From contig NZ_JAOCQF010000001.1 of the NCBI RefSeq assembly GCF_025380365.1, positions 682,001 through 746,000 on the forward strand: 64,000 nucleotides of DNA, given 5' to 3'. The translations under genes and the position numbers were made by a program. The stretch is from Albidovulum sediminis (GTDB lineage: Bacteria > Pseudomonadota > Alphaproteobacteria > Rhodobacterales > Rhodobacteraceae). Position 1 is the stretch's first letter. Every line of letters begins with the position of its first letter. Positions 24,198 through 33,618 of this stretch are shown piece after piece. A model generated the notes under the pieces. That model had not been told where the DNA came from, searched no databases, and was given only the letters and a program-made list of their open reading frames with translations.

Positions 24198-24848
24198 TCA
24201 GCCGCCGGAGGACGGCGCGGTCAGCGTCTTGGCGCCGCTGTCGTCTCCGGTGCCGCCTTCGGGGGCCGGCGCGGGTTCGGCCTCGGGCGTCGCGGTCGCC
24301 GGGCAGCTTGACACCAGTTCCTCGTATTTGCGCACCACCCAGCCCGGCGCGTCGGTCGGCATCTGTTCGTTCAGCCGCGCCTCGAAGTCCTGGAATATCT
24401 CGGCCGAGCGCGAGTTGTCGACGACCGGGATCGACGACCCGGCCAGCGCGCGCTCGTAGACAAGGAAGGCAACCGCCACCAGCACCAGCCCGCGCAGCGC
24501 GCCGAAGAGGAAGCCGAGCGCCTGATCGACGCCGCCAAGCGCGGAGCGCTGCACCGCCGAGGCAAAGAGCGGGATGAAGATCGAGGCCACGACCAGTGTC
24601 AGCGCCAGCACGACGGCGAAGGCCGCGATCATCGAAAGCTCGCAACTGTCGCCGAGGAACCGGTCAAGGACCGGGATCTGCTGGACCAGCGGCTGTGCCT
24701 GCGGGGCGAAGATGAAGGCCGCGATCGCCGCCGCCACCCAGCCGCCGATGGCCAGCGCCTCGCGCACGAAGCCGCGGCTGTAGGCGAGCACCGCCGACAG
24801 CAGGACGATGACACCCACACCGGCGTCGACGATGGTGAAGCCTTCCAT
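24198..24848 (-). CDS. cvpA: CvpA family membrane protein
   Basis: Inner-membrane protein related to the colicin V production protein, whose molecular role remains unclear. The 216-aa protein begins EGFTIVDAGVGVIVLLSAVLAYSRG with four hydrophobic segments to about residue 130, then GGVDQALGFLFGALRGL, the family signature. The last 60 residues are soluble and end in a Pro/Glu/Ala-rich tail. Placed between radA and purF, matching the frequent cvpA-purF association. Confidence 0.93.
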   Translation of the reverse strand: MEGFTIVDAGVGVIVLLSAVLAYSRGFVREALAIGGWVAAAIAAFIFAPQAQPLVQQIPVLDRFLGDSCELSMIAAFAVVLALTLVVASIFIPLFASAVQRSALGGVDQALGFLFGALRGLVLVAVAFLVYERALAGSSIPVVDNSRSAEIFQDFEARLNEQMPTDAPGWVVRKYEELVSSCPATATPEAEPAPAPEGGTGDDSGAKTLTAPSSGG

Positions 24849-24863
24849 GCTCGTTCTCCTGTC

Positions 24864-26234
24864 CTAACCCGCGCCGAACAATTCGCCGACAAAGGTCACG
24901 AGGTCGGGCATCTTGCGTACCCTCATCCCCTCATCGTTGCCCCCGGATTTTGACTTTTCCGGGGCTATCGCCGTTGAGAAACCAAGTTTTTGCGCCTCTT
25001 TCAACCTGTTTTCCGTCTGGGCGACAGGTCTGAGCGCCCCGGACAGGCTGATTTCGCCGAAAATCACCATGTCTGGCGGCAAAGCCACATCCTCGCGCGC
25101 CGAAAGCAGCGCCGCGGCGATGGCAAGGTCGGCCGCGGGTTCGGACACGCGCATGCCGCCGGCGACGTTGAGGAACACGTCGAGCCCGGCAAAGGGAATG
25201 CCGCAGCGCGCCTCGAGCACGGCGAGGATGGTGGAAAGCCGGCCCCCGTCGATGCCCACGACGGTGCGGCGCGGGGTGCCCGGGGGCGCGGGTGCGACCA
25301 GCGCCTGCACCTCGGTCAGCACGGGCCGTGTCCCCTCGATCCCGGCGAAGACGGCCGAGCCCGGCGCGGGCTGGCCGCGGTCGGACAGGAACAGCGCCGA
25401 TGGGTTGGCGACCTCGGCCAGCCCCGCGCCCGTCATCTCGAACACGCCGATCTCGTCGGCCGGGCCGAAGCGGTTCTTCACCGCGCGCAGGATACGGAAC
25501 TGGTGGCCGCGCTCACCCTCGAAGTAAAGCACGGTGTCGACCATGTGCTCCACCACCCGGGGGCCGGCGATCTGGCCCTCTTTGGTGACATGGCCGACGA
25601 GGATGACCGCGGTGCCGCGCGACTTGGCGAAGGTCACCAGTTCATGCGCCGCCGCGCGGACCTGCGCCACCGATCCGGGCGCGCTGTCCACGGTATCAAG
25701 CCACATGGTCTGGATCGAATCGATGATCGCCAGGCCGGGGCGCTCGGTGTCGAGCGTGGTCAGGATGTCGCGCAGGTTGGTCTCCGCGCCCAGCATCACC
25801 GGCGCCGTGCCCAGGCCCAGGCGCTGCGCCCGCATGCGCACCTGCGCGCTCGCCTCTTCACCCGATATGTAAAGGCATTTCAGGCCGTTGCGGGCGAAAC
25901 TTGCGGTGACCTGCAAAAGCAGGGTGGACTTGCCGATGCCGGGGTCGCCACCGACCAGGATGGCCGAGGCCGGCACCAGCCCGCCGCCAAGGACGCGGTC
26001 GAACTCGGCCAGCCCGCTTGACCGGCGGGGCACCGGCGCTTCCTCGGTCGCGAGGCTGGTCAGGCCGATCGTGCGCCCGCGCGCGCCCCCCAGCGCCCGC
26101 GCGCCGGGGCCTGTCGACAGCGGCGCCCCCTCGGCGATGGAGTTCCAGGCCCCGCAGGCGTCGCAGCGGCCCGCCCACTTGCGGTGGACCGCGCCGCAGG
26201 CGGTGCAGGTGAAGCTGGTCTGAGCCTTTGCCAT
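24864..26234 (-). CDS. radA: DNA repair protein RadA
   Basis: RecA-like ATPase that promotes branch migration in recombination. Start at the ATG at 26234 gives 456 aa. N-terminal zinc finger CTACGAVHRKWAGRCDACG (about 10-28), Walker A GGDPGIGKST near 94, the RadA-specific KNRFG motif near 258, and a Lon-protease-like C-terminal domain with DGGRLSTILAVLEARCG. It precedes cvpA by 15 bases, suggesting a radA-cvpA-purF transcript. Confidence 0.97.
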   Translation of the reverse strand: MAKAQTSFTCTACGAVHRKWAGRCDACGAWNSIAEGAPLSTGPGARALGGARGRTIGLTSLATEEAPVPRRSSGLAEFDRVLGGGLVPASAILVGGDPGIGKSTLLLQVTASFARNGLKCLYISGEEASAQVRMRAQRLGLGTAPVMLGAETNLRDILTTLDTERPGLAIIDSIQTMWLDTVDSAPGSVAQVRAAAHELVTFAKSRGTAVILVGHVTKEGQIAGPRVVEHMVDTVLYFEGERGHQFRILRAVKNRFGPADEIGVFEMTGAGLAEVANPSALFLSDRGQPAPGSAVFAGIEGTRPVLTEVQALVAPAPPGTPRRTVVGIDGGRLSTILAVLEARCGIPFAGLDVFLNVAGGMRVSEPAADLAIAAALLSAREDVALPPDMVIFGEISLSGALRPVAQTENRLKEAQKLGFSTAIAPEKSKSGGNDEGMRVRKMPDLVTFVGELFGAG

Positions 26235-26287
26235 GACGCTTCCTGCCCGATGCACCGCGTTCTGGCAAGGGCGGAGCGGAAGGGGCG

Positions 26288-26316
26288 TTGACCTTCAGCG
26301 GGGGCGGCGCTAGCCA
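26288..26316 (+). promoter_or_regulatory. candidate promoter giving a leaderless ABC-F transcript
   Basis: TTGACC (26288-26293), 17 bp, TAGCCA (26311-26316). The ATG follows seven bases after the -10, exactly where transcription would begin, and no ribosome binding site precedes it. This suggests a leaderless mRNA. Confidence 0.5.
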
Positions 26317-26323
26317 CGCAGCC

Positions 26324-28138
26324 ATGGCACGCGCACCGCTTCTCCAGCTTTCCGGACTTTCGCTCACCTTCGGTGGCAATCCCGTCTTCGACGGCGTCGA
26401 TCTCGTCGTCCAGCCGGGCGAGCGCATCGCCCTTGTCGGGCGCAACGGCTCGGGCAAGTCGACGCTGATGAAGGTGATGGCGGGGCTGGTGGAAGCCGAT
26501 GCCGGGGTGCGCACGGTCCCGCCCGGCGTTTCCGTCGGCTATATGGAGCAGGAGCCGGACCTGTCGGCCTTTGCAACGCTCGGCGATTTCGCCGCCGCCG
26601 GCCTGCCGGAGGGCGAGGGTTATCGCGTCGCGGTCGCGGCCGAGGGGCTGAAGTTCGACCCCGCGACGCCGGTCGGGGCCGCCTCGGGCGGGGAACGGCG
26701 GCGCGCGGCACTGGCCCGGCTTCTGGCCGAGGCGCCGGACCTGATGCTTCTGGACGAGCCGACCAACCACCTCGACATCGAGGCGATCCGCTGGCTCGAG
26801 GATCAGTTGCGCGACACCCGCGCGGCCTTTGTCGTCATCAGCCACGACCGCGCCTTCCTGCGCACGCTGACGAAGGCGACGCTCTGGATCGACCGGGGCG
26901 AGGTGCGGCGCAGCGACCGCGGTTTCGACGGCTTCGAGGACTGGCGCGAGACGGTCTGGGCTGAGGAGGACCTCGCCCGTCACAAGCTGGACCGCAAGAT
27001 CAAGGCCGAGGCGAAATGGGCGGTCGAGGGCATCTCGGCGCGGCGCAAGCGAAACCAGGGCCGGGTGCGCGCGCTCCAGGCCATGCGGGCGGAACGCGCG
27101 GCCCTGATCCGGCGACAGGGCACCGCCGACATGGCGCTGGAAAGCGGGCAGGTCTCCGGGCGTCTGGTCATCGAGGCGAAAGGAATTTCAAAGGCTTTCG
27201 GCGACAAGGTGATCCTGCGGCCGTTCGACCTGACGGTGCTGCGCGGCGACCGGGTCGCCTTTGTCGGGCCGAACGGGGTGGGCAAGACCACGCTTCTGAA
27301 GATGTTGACGGGCGAGGTCGCGCCCGATGCCGGCACGATCCGGCACGGCACCAACCTGCAAATCGCGGTCTTCGATCAGGCGCGGGCGACGCTCGACCTG
27401 TCGATGACGCTCTGGGACGGGCTGGTGAACGATCCCGACATGGCGGTGTCCGGGCGTGCCGACCAAGTGATGGTGCGCGGAACGCCCAGGCACGTCGTCG
27501 CCTATCTGAAGGATTTCCTCTTCGACGAGGCTCAGGCCCGCGCGCCGATCGGGTCGCTGTCGGGCGGCGAACGCGCGCGGCTTCTGCTCGCGCGGATCAT
27601 GGCGAAGCCGTCGAACGTGCTCGTGCTCGACGAACCGACGAACGACCTTGACGTGGAAACGCTCGACCTGTTGCAGGACGTGCTGGGTGAGTATGACGGT
27701 ACCGTGCTTCTGGTCAGCCACGATCGCGATTTCATCGACCGGGTGGCGACGACGACCGTGGCGATGGAGGGGGACGGGCGCGCCACGGTCTATGCCGGCG
27801 GGTGGAGCGACTATCAGGCCCAGCGGGGCGGGGATGCGCCCGAACGCGCCGCGCCGAAGCCGGTGGCAAAGCCTGTCGCGGCGCCGGAAGAGAAGGTGAA
27901 GAAAGCGCCACAAGGCCTTACATTCACAGAAAGACACCGCCTCGATGCCCTTCCGGCCGTGATCGAGAAGCTGGAGGCCGAGATCGGCAAGCTGACTGAT
28001 TTCCTGTCTGACCCGGAGCTGTTCCGGAAGGCCCCGGACAAGTTCCGGCGTGCCTCGGAAGGGCTGGCAGAGCGGCAGGCGGCGCTGGCCGCCGCCGAGG
28101 AGGAATGGCTGACGCTGGAGGAGCGCGCAAGCGCCTGA
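26324..28138 (+). CDS. ABC-F family ATP-binding protein (Uup-like)
   Basis: Soluble protein with two ABC domains and no membrane part; ABC-F proteins act on ribosomes, and Uup has also been tied to DNA repair. With the ATG at 26324 it has 604 residues. First domain: Walker A GRNGSGKST near 43, LLDEPTNHLDIE near 147. Second: Walker A GPNGVGKTT near 317, LSGGERARLLLAR, LDEPTNDLDVE near 437. After about residue 520 there is an Ala/Pro linker and a C-terminal coiled-coil (about 540-600), the feature that favours Uup over EttA. Confidence 0.92.
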   Translation: MARAPLLQLSGLSLTFGGNPVFDGVDLVVQPGERIALVGRNGSGKSTLMKVMAGLVEADAGVRTVPPGVSVGYMEQEPDLSAFATLGDFAAAGLPEGEGYRVAVAAEGLKFDPATPVGAASGGERRRAALARLLAEAPDLMLLDEPTNHLDIEAIRWLEDQLRDTRAAFVVISHDRAFLRTLTKATLWIDRGEVRRSDRGFDGFEDWRETVWAEEDLARHKLDRKIKAEAKWAVEGISARRKRNQGRVRALQAMRAERAALIRRQGTADMALESGQVSGRLVIEAKGISKAFGDKVILRPFDLTVLRGDRVAFVGPNGVGKTTLLKMLTGEVAPDAGTIRHGTNLQIAVFDQARATLDLSMTLWDGLVNDPDMAVSGRADQVMVRGTPRHVVAYLKDFLFDEAQARAPIGSLSGGERARLLLARIMAKPSNVLVLDEPTNDLDVETLDLLQDVLGEYDGTVLLVSHDRDFIDRVATTTVAMEGDGRATVYAGGWSDYQAQRGGDAPERAAPKPVAKPVAAPEEKVKKAPQGLTFTERHRLDALPAVIEKLEAEIGKLTDFLSDPELFRKAPDKFRRASEGLAERQAALAAAEEEWLTLEERASA

Positions 28139-28158
28139 CGGGCGGCGGGGGGGGGCGC

Positions 28159-30201
28159 TCAGCCCCGCCGGCGCCTGCGCCCGCCATCCGCCCCGCCGCC
28201 GGAGCCGCCGGTGTTGAAGCTGACATCGGGCAGGGTGACGATCTTCGACAGTTCCGGGAAGGTATCGACCGCGTGCGGGATCGCGTTCGCGGCGACGAAA
28301 TGTTCCTGGAATCGCGGCTCGATCGCGGTCTCGACCTTGTGGATGCGCTTGACCTCGGCCTCGATGGCGGCCCGCGCGCCGATGTTGCAAAGCGCGATGC
28401 GCGCGCCTGTTCCGGCGGCGTTGCCCGCCGACAGCACCTTGTCGAGCGGCACGTCCGGGATCATGCCCAGCACCATCGCGTGCTTGGGGCTGATATGGGC
28501 GCCGAAGGCCCCCGCCAGCACCACGCGGTCGACCTTGTCGATCCCGAGTTCGTCCATCAGAAGCCGCGCGCCGGCGTAAAGCGCGGACTTCGCCAGCTGG
28601 ATCGCGCGGATGTCGCCCTGCGTCACCGTGATCAGCGGCCCGCCCTCGGCGGTGCCGTCGTGAAGGACATAGGCGTTGGTGCGCCCGGTGGGGACCGAGC
28701 GCGGCGTGCCGGTCTGTTCGGCCGATCCGATCAGGCCGCCCGCGTCCAGAAGCCCCGCCATGCGCATCTCGGCCACCACCTCGATGATGCCCGACCCGCA
28801 GATGCCGGTGATGCCTGTTGCCGCAGTGGCGGCGGCAAAGGAGGGATCGTCGGACCAGAGGTCCGAGCCGATGACGCGGAAGCGCGGTTCCTTGGTTACC
28901 GGGTCGATCTCCACCCGCTCGATGGCGCCCGGCGCGGCGCGCTGGCCGGCCGAGATCTGCGCCCCCTCGAAGGCGGGGCCGGTCGGCGAGGAACAGGCCA
29001 GCACTCGGTCCTTGTTGCCGCAGAGGATTTCGGCGTTGGTGCCGACATCGACGATCAGCACCATGTCCTCGGACTTGTCGGGTTCCTCCGACAGTGCGAC
29101 GGCGGCGCAGTCGGCGCCGACATGGCCCGCGATGCAGGGCAGGATGTAGACGCGCGCGTGGTCGTGGATCGCCCCAAGCTCCAGGTCGCGGGCAGGCAGC
29201 GACAGGCTTTCGGAGGTGGCGAGCGCGAAGGGCGCCTGACCAAGCTCCACCGGGTCGATGCCGAGCAGGAGGTGGTGCATCACCGGGTTGCAGACGAACA
29301 CCGCCTCGACGATCTGGCGCGGGTCGATCTGCGCCTCGGTGGCGATGGCCTGCGCGAGACCGTTCAGCGCCTGGCGCACGGCCGCGGTCATTTCGCGGTC
29401 GCCGCCGGGGTTCATCATCGCGTAGCTGACCCGGCTCATCAGATCCTCGCCAAAGCGGATCTGCGGGTTCATCAGGCCGGAAGAGGCCAGCACGTTGCCA
29501 TTGCGCAGGTCCACCAGATGGGCGGCGATGGTGGTCGACCCGAGGTCGATGGCAAGGCCGTAAAGCCGCCCTTCCCAGAAGCCGGGCCAGAGGTCGATGA
29601 TCCGCGGCTTGCCGCGGTGGTCGCGGTGGATGGCGACGGTCACTTTCCACTCGCCCTTGCGCAGGATCGGTTGCAGGCGGGTGAGAAGGGCGGGGTCGGC
29701 CTCCAGCCCCTCGATCTGCCACTGGTCGCGCAGCGCGTCGGCCAGGCGCTGGAAATCGCCCGAGGGCTCATGCATGTCGGGTTCCGCAACCTCGACGTAA
29801 TAGGCATGGGTGGCCGGGTCCATGGTGATGTCGCGGCTCGTCGCGGACTTGCGGATGACCTGGCGGTGGACCTGGCTTTCCGCCGGCACGTCGATCACCA
29901 CGTCGCCCATGACCTTGGCCTGGCAGCCAAGGCGCCGGCCCTCCTTCAGCCCGCGGATGCGGTCATAGCGGGCCTCGACCTCGTTCCATTCGGAAAGCGC
30001 ACCCTCGCTCACCGTGACGCCGTGCTTGGGAAACTCGCCGTAGCCCGGCGTGATCTGGCACTTGGAGCAGATGCCGCGCCCGCCGCAGACGGAATCGAGG
30101 TCGACGCCCAGTTGCCGCGCCGCAGTCAGGACGGGTGTTCCGACGGGGAAACGCCCCCGCTTGCCGGACGGGGTGAAGATGACGAGCGGCTCGTCGGTCA
30201 T
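28159..30201 (-). CDS. ferredoxin-ASKHA protein (DUF4445), corrinoid-protein reductive activator homologue
   Basis: The 680-aa protein starts at the ATG at 30201; the 64 in-frame codons upstream lack family resemblance. Residues 1-95 are a 2Fe-2S ferredoxin domain with Cys39, Cys45, Cys48 (CGGRGICSKC) and Cys93 (GCQAKV). A middle domain leads to an ASKHA ATPase domain (from about 240, AIDLGSTTIAAHLVDLRNG, later VDVGTNAEI). The end is Gly/Arg-rich. The architecture matches RamA and RACo, which use ATP to reduce Co(II) of corrinoid proteins for methyl transfer. No corrinoid protein or methyltransferase is encoded beside it, so the partner is unknown here. Confidence 0.88.
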   Translation of the reverse strand: MTDEPLVIFTPSGKRGRFPVGTPVLTAARQLGVDLDSVCGGRGICSKCQITPGYGEFPKHGVTVSEGALSEWNEVEARYDRIRGLKEGRRLGCQAKVMGDVVIDVPAESQVHRQVIRKSATSRDITMDPATHAYYVEVAEPDMHEPSGDFQRLADALRDQWQIEGLEADPALLTRLQPILRKGEWKVTVAIHRDHRGKPRIIDLWPGFWEGRLYGLAIDLGSTTIAAHLVDLRNGNVLASSGLMNPQIRFGEDLMSRVSYAMMNPGGDREMTAAVRQALNGLAQAIATEAQIDPRQIVEAVFVCNPVMHHLLLGIDPVELGQAPFALATSESLSLPARDLELGAIHDHARVYILPCIAGHVGADCAAVALSEEPDKSEDMVLIVDVGTNAEILCGNKDRVLACSSPTGPAFEGAQISAGQRAAPGAIERVEIDPVTKEPRFRVIGSDLWSDDPSFAAATAATGITGICGSGIIEVVAEMRMAGLLDAGGLIGSAEQTGTPRSVPTGRTNAYVLHDGTAEGGPLITVTQGDIRAIQLAKSALYAGARLLMDELGIDKVDRVVLAGAFGAHISPKHAMVLGMIPDVPLDKVLSAGNAAGTGARIALCNIGARAAIEAEVKRIHKVETAIEPRFQEHFVAANAIPHAVDTFPELSKIVTLPDVSFNTGGSGGGADGGRRRRRG

Positions 30202-30286
30202 GGGACTACTCCGGGAATTCCTTTCGCGCGCGGCCACCATAGGCGAGGACGCGGGCGCGGCAAGGTCCGTTCGCGGCAGGTCAGTG

Positions 30287-31462
30287 TCAGGGCGCGTCAG
30301 GCTGGTGCGATTCGCGCCCCGCCAGCCAGTCGAGAACCCAGGCCCGGTCGCCATCCAGAAGCGGCGCCGGCGCGCGTTCGGAAGGCTCGTCAAGCCCGGT
30401 CATCTTCACCGGATTGCCGGCGGCGACGAAGGCGGGCCGGCCCGGCGGGGCCGCGATCGGCAGCACCATGTTGCGGGCCAGAACCTGCGGATCGGCCAGC
30501 GCCTCGGCCATGGTCTGCACCCGGCCCGTCGGCACGCCGTGTGCCTCGAGCGTGGCGATCCAGTGGGCGCGGGGGCGGGCCAGCGTTTCGGACTCGATCA
30601 GGCGCTTGAGGATGTGGACATGCTCGCAGCGCGCGGCATTGGTTGCAAAGCGCGGGTCGCGGGCAAGTTCCGGCTGGCCGAGCGCGGTGCAGAGCCGGGC
30701 AAAGATCGCATCGTTGCCCGCGGCGATGACGAAGAACCCGTCGGAGGCGCGGAAGGTGGAAAAGGGGGTGATGGTCGGATGGCGCGCGCCGGTGGGGCCG
30801 GGGGGTGTGCCGGTGGCGGTGGTGATGGCGAGGCTGTGTTCCTGGATCGCGATCTGCGCGTCCAGCATGGAGACGTCGATTTTCGCCCCGCGCCCGCTGT
30901 GGTCGCGGGCGTAAAGGGCGGCAAGCAGCCCCTGGACCATGTACATGCCCGCCACCACGTCACCGATCGAGGCACCGACCCGGACCGGTGGGCCGCCTTC
31001 CTCTCCGGTGATCGACATGACGCCGCCGCGCGCCTGCACGACCATGTCGTAGGCGGGCTTGCCGGCCTCGGGCCCGGTATGGCCGAATCCCGACACGGCG
31101 CCGTAGATCAGGCGGGGAAAGCGGGCCGAGAGGTCGGCCCAGCCATAGCCCAGCCCCTCCATCGCGCCGGGGCGGAAGTTTTCCAGCAGGATGTCGGCGC
31201 GCGCCAGCAGCCGTTCGAAGATCGCGCGGTCGGCGGGCGCCTTCAGGTCCAGCGCGATCGACCGCTTGCCATGGTTCAGGGCCGCGAAATAGGCGCTTTC
31301 GCCGTCCTTGAAGGGCGGGAAGGCGCGGGTGTCGTCGCCGGTTCCGGGGCGCTCGACCTTGATGACCAGCGCGCCGAAGTCGGCCAGCTGGGTGGCGGCG
31401 AAGGGGCCGGCCAGCACATGGGTCAGGTCGAGAACGACGATTCCGTCAAGCGGTGGCGGCAT
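30287..31462 (-). CDS. CaiB/BaiF (class III) CoA-transferase family protein
   Basis: Transfers CoA between carboxylic acids. Start at the ATG at 31462 gives 391 aa with the family N-terminus LDGIVVLDLTHVLAGPFAATQLADFGA. Other markers are KVERPGTGDDTR, the catalytic Asp in YDMVVQARGGVMSITGE near 150, and GVPTGRVQTMAEAL near 320. Substrates cannot be told. It lies between the ASKHA gene and a DsbA-like gene with 85-105 bp gaps, so an operon is uncertain. Confidence 0.92.
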   Translation of the reverse strand: MPPPLDGIVVLDLTHVLAGPFAATQLADFGALVIKVERPGTGDDTRAFPPFKDGESAYFAALNHGKRSIALDLKAPADRAIFERLLARADILLENFRPGAMEGLGYGWADLSARFPRLIYGAVSGFGHTGPEAGKPAYDMVVQARGGVMSITGEEGGPPVRVGASIGDVVAGMYMVQGLLAALYARDHSGRGAKIDVSMLDAQIAIQEHSLAITTATGTPPGPTGARHPTITPFSTFRASDGFFVIAAGNDAIFARLCTALGQPELARDPRFATNAARCEHVHILKRLIESETLARPRAHWIATLEAHGVPTGRVQTMAEALADPQVLARNMVLPIAAPPGRPAFVAAGNPVKMTGLDEPSERAPAPLLDGDRAWVLDWLAGRESHQPDAP

Positions 31463-31567
31463 GGGCGGCTCCTTCAGGGGTGTGCGGACCCTAGGATGCA
31501 CCGGTTCGCCCGCCATGATCCAGATCATCCGGCCGGCGGACAGGTCCGCCGGGGGATGGGCGCGGCC

Positions 31568-32308
31568 TCAGCCCCGCTCTTCGGCGACGATGGCCTTGAG
31601 CGCGTCGACGGGCGCGTAGCCGCGCAAAAGCTGGTCGCCGATCACGAACGACGGCGTTCCCGCGATCTGGAGGCGCTGCGCCAGAAGGTGGTTGTTCTCG
31701 ATGATCTGCGTGATTTCCGGGTCGTCCATCCGCGCCATGATCGCGTCGGCGTCAAGCCCGAGGTCGGTCGCGAAACCGCGCAGCGTCGCATCGGTCACCG
31801 CGCCGCGGAAGCTTTCGTAGAAGCCCGCGCCGATCTTGCCGTAGGCCTCGTCGCCCGCCACCATGCGCGCCGCGATGGCAAAGCGCGAGGCCATGAGCGA
31901 TTCCTCGCCCAGGATGGGGAATTCCTTCACGACAAAGCGGATGTTGCCGTCGCTTGCGAGAAGTTCGGCCACCGCGCCATGCGCCTTGCGGCAGTAGCCG
32001 CAGCGGTAGTCGAGGAATTCGACAACGGTGATGTCGCCGTCCGGGTTGCCGCCGACAAAGCTCCAGCCGTCGTCGTGCAGGTCGTCGGCATTGGCCGCGA
32101 CCAGCGCCTGATCGCCCTGGGCCTGGGCGGCCGCGTTGCGCTGCTCCAACTCGTTGATGACCTCGACCAGCACCTCCGGGTTGGCCAGCAGGTAGCTGCG
32201 CACCTCGGCACCGAAGGCCGCGCGCTCTGCCTCCGACATGGCCGAGATGTCGAAGGCATGGGCGGGGTGGGCCGCAAAAAGCGCGAGGGCAAGGGCAAAG
32301 CGTTTCAT
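31568..32308 (-). CDS. DsbA family periplasmic thiol oxidoreductase
   Basis: Exported thioredoxin-fold protein of 246 residues starting at the ATG at 32308. Signal peptide MKRFALALALFAAHPAHA with cleavage near AHA-FD. An N-terminal helical extension (about 20-90) is followed by the CGYC active site in FLDYRCGYCRKAH near 112. The C-terminal part has the cis-Pro region AGTPSFVIGDQLLRGY. The extended N-terminus and CGYC suggest a Com1/ScsC-type disulfide isomerase or oxidase. Divergent from the aminotransferase gene. Confidence 0.92.
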   Translation of the reverse strand: MKRFALALALFAAHPAHAFDISAMSEAERAAFGAEVRSYLLANPEVLVEVINELEQRNAAAQAQGDQALVAANADDLHDDGWSFVGGNPDGDITVVEFLDYRCGYCRKAHGAVAELLASDGNIRFVVKEFPILGEESLMASRFAIAARMVAGDEAYGKIGAGFYESFRGAVTDATLRGFATDLGLDADAIMARMDDPEITQIIENNHLLAQRLQIAGTPSFVIGDQLLRGYAPVDALKAIVAEERG

Positions 32309-32408
32309 TCGTCTTCCTGTCGTCGGGCCATCCGGCCGGTTGATCCGCCACATGGGGCACAGGCCCGCCCGGCGCAAGGGGTTGTGGCGCCGGACGCCGC
32401 CCGGGGCA

Positions 32409-32437
32409 TTGACCTTGCCTGCCCGGGCTGGAATGTA
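32409..32437 (+). promoter_or_regulatory. candidate promoter of the aminotransferase gene
   Basis: TTGACC (32409-32414), 17-bp spacer, AATGTA (32432-32437), 37 bases before the ATG at 32474. The -35 is good, the -10 moderate. Confidence 0.4.
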
Positions 32438-32473
32438 CGGGCGGGATTTGCGCGCCAGAATAGGGACAGTCGC

Positions 32474-33616
32474 ATGCGGGCTTCAAGACGCGGATCGGTC
32501 GATCCCTTCATTGTGATGGACGTGCTGGAGGCGGCGCGCGCGGCGGAAGCCGCCGGGCGGCACATCATCCACATGGAGATCGGCCAACCCTCCACGCCGG
32601 CACCGGCGGGCGCGCGGAGGGCTTTGGCCGAAGCGATGGAGGTCGATGCGCTGGGGTATTCCGTGGCGCTGGGGCTGCCCGCGCTCAGGGCGCGGATCGC
32701 GCGGCTTTACCGCGACTGGTACGGCGTCGATCTGGACCCTGCGCGGGTGATCGTCACCTCCGGTTCCTCGGCCGCGTTCCTGCTGGCCTTCACCGCGCTC
32801 TTCGACGCGGGCGAACGGGTGGCGCTGGGGGAACCCGGCTACCCCTCCTACCGGCAGATCCTGAAGGCGCTGTCGCTGGTGCCCGCGGGCATCCCGACAC
32901 GGGCCGAAGACCGCTACCAGCCGCGGCCCGAGGATATCCCGGCGGACGTGGCGGGCCTGATCGTCGCCTCGCCTGCCAACCCTTCGGGCACGATGCTGTC
33001 GCGGGCGGCGCTTGGCGGCCTGATCGCGGCGGCAGAGGCGCGCGGCGTGGCCTTCGTCTCCGACGAGATCTACCACGGCCTGCACTACGAGGGCCGCGCC
33101 GTCTCGGCGCTGGAGATCAGCGACGAGGTCTACGTGATCAACTCGTTCTCCAAGTATTTCTCGATGACCGGCTGGCGGGTGGGCTGGATGGTGGTGCCGC
33201 CCGATCACGTCCGCCTAGTCGAACGGCTGGCGCAGAACATGTTCATCTGCGCGCCTCACGCGAGCCAGGTCGCGGCGCTTGCCGCGCTCGACTGCGGGGC
33301 GGAACTGGAAGGCCACCGCGCGGTCTATGCCGAGAACCGCCGGCTGATGCTTGAAGGATTGCCGCGGGCGGGCATCACCCGCATCGCGCCGCCCGATGGC
33401 GCCTTCTACATCTATGCCGACGTGTCGGACCTGACCGGCGACAGCCGGGCGCTCGCCGCCGAGATCCTCGACAAGGCCGGGGTCGCGGTGACGCCGGGGC
33501 TCGACTTCGACCCGGTGCGGGGCGCGCGCACGCTGCGCTTTTCCTACGCCCGCTCCACCGCCGACATCCGCGAGGGGCTGGCCCGGCTTCACGAGTTCAT
33601 GAGGCGCCGGGGCTGA
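32474..33616 (+). CDS. PLP-dependent class I/II aminotransferase
   Basis: Fold-type I aminotransferase of 380 residues beginning at the ATG at 32474 (MRASRRGSVDPFIVMDVL). Visible motifs: MEIGQPSTPAP near 36, SPANPSGTMLS near 163, SDEIYHGLHYEG near 195, and the PLP lysine in NSFSKYFSMTGWRVGW near 225. Close to AspC-like enzymes without a sure substrate. The same frame stays open far upstream on this strand, through antisense of three real genes, which is a GC-bias effect. The amidase promoter begins right after its stop. Confidence 0.92.
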   Translation: MRASRRGSVDPFIVMDVLEAARAAEAAGRHIIHMEIGQPSTPAPAGARRALAEAMEVDALGYSVALGLPALRARIARLYRDWYGVDLDPARVIVTSGSSAAFLLAFTALFDAGERVALGEPGYPSYRQILKALSLVPAGIPTRAEDRYQPRPEDIPADVAGLIVASPANPSGTMLSRAALGGLIAAAEARGVAFVSDEIYHGLHYEGRAVSALEISDEVYVINSFSKYFSMTGWRVGWMVVPPDHVRLVERLAQNMFICAPHASQVAALAALDCGAELEGHRAVYAENRRLMLEGLPRAGITRIAPPDGAFYIYADVSDLTGDSRALAAEILDKAGVAVTPGLDFDPVRGARTLRFSYARSTADIREGLARLHEFMRRRG

Positions 33617-33618
33617 GT

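Noticed and set aside
27188-29722. 844-codon minus-strand frame
   Set aside because: Covers the ABC-F gene in antisense and the ASKHA gene in another frame; no family features.
28105-30609. 834-codon plus-strand frame over the ASKHA gene
   Set aside because: Antisense to a protein with complete 2Fe-2S and ASKHA motifs; predicted product is Arg/Asp/Gly-rich without domains.
30050-32473. Long upstream extension of the aminotransferase frame
   Set aside because: It crosses antisense of the CoA-transferase and DsbA genes; family alignment, and a promoter at 32409, place the start at 32474.
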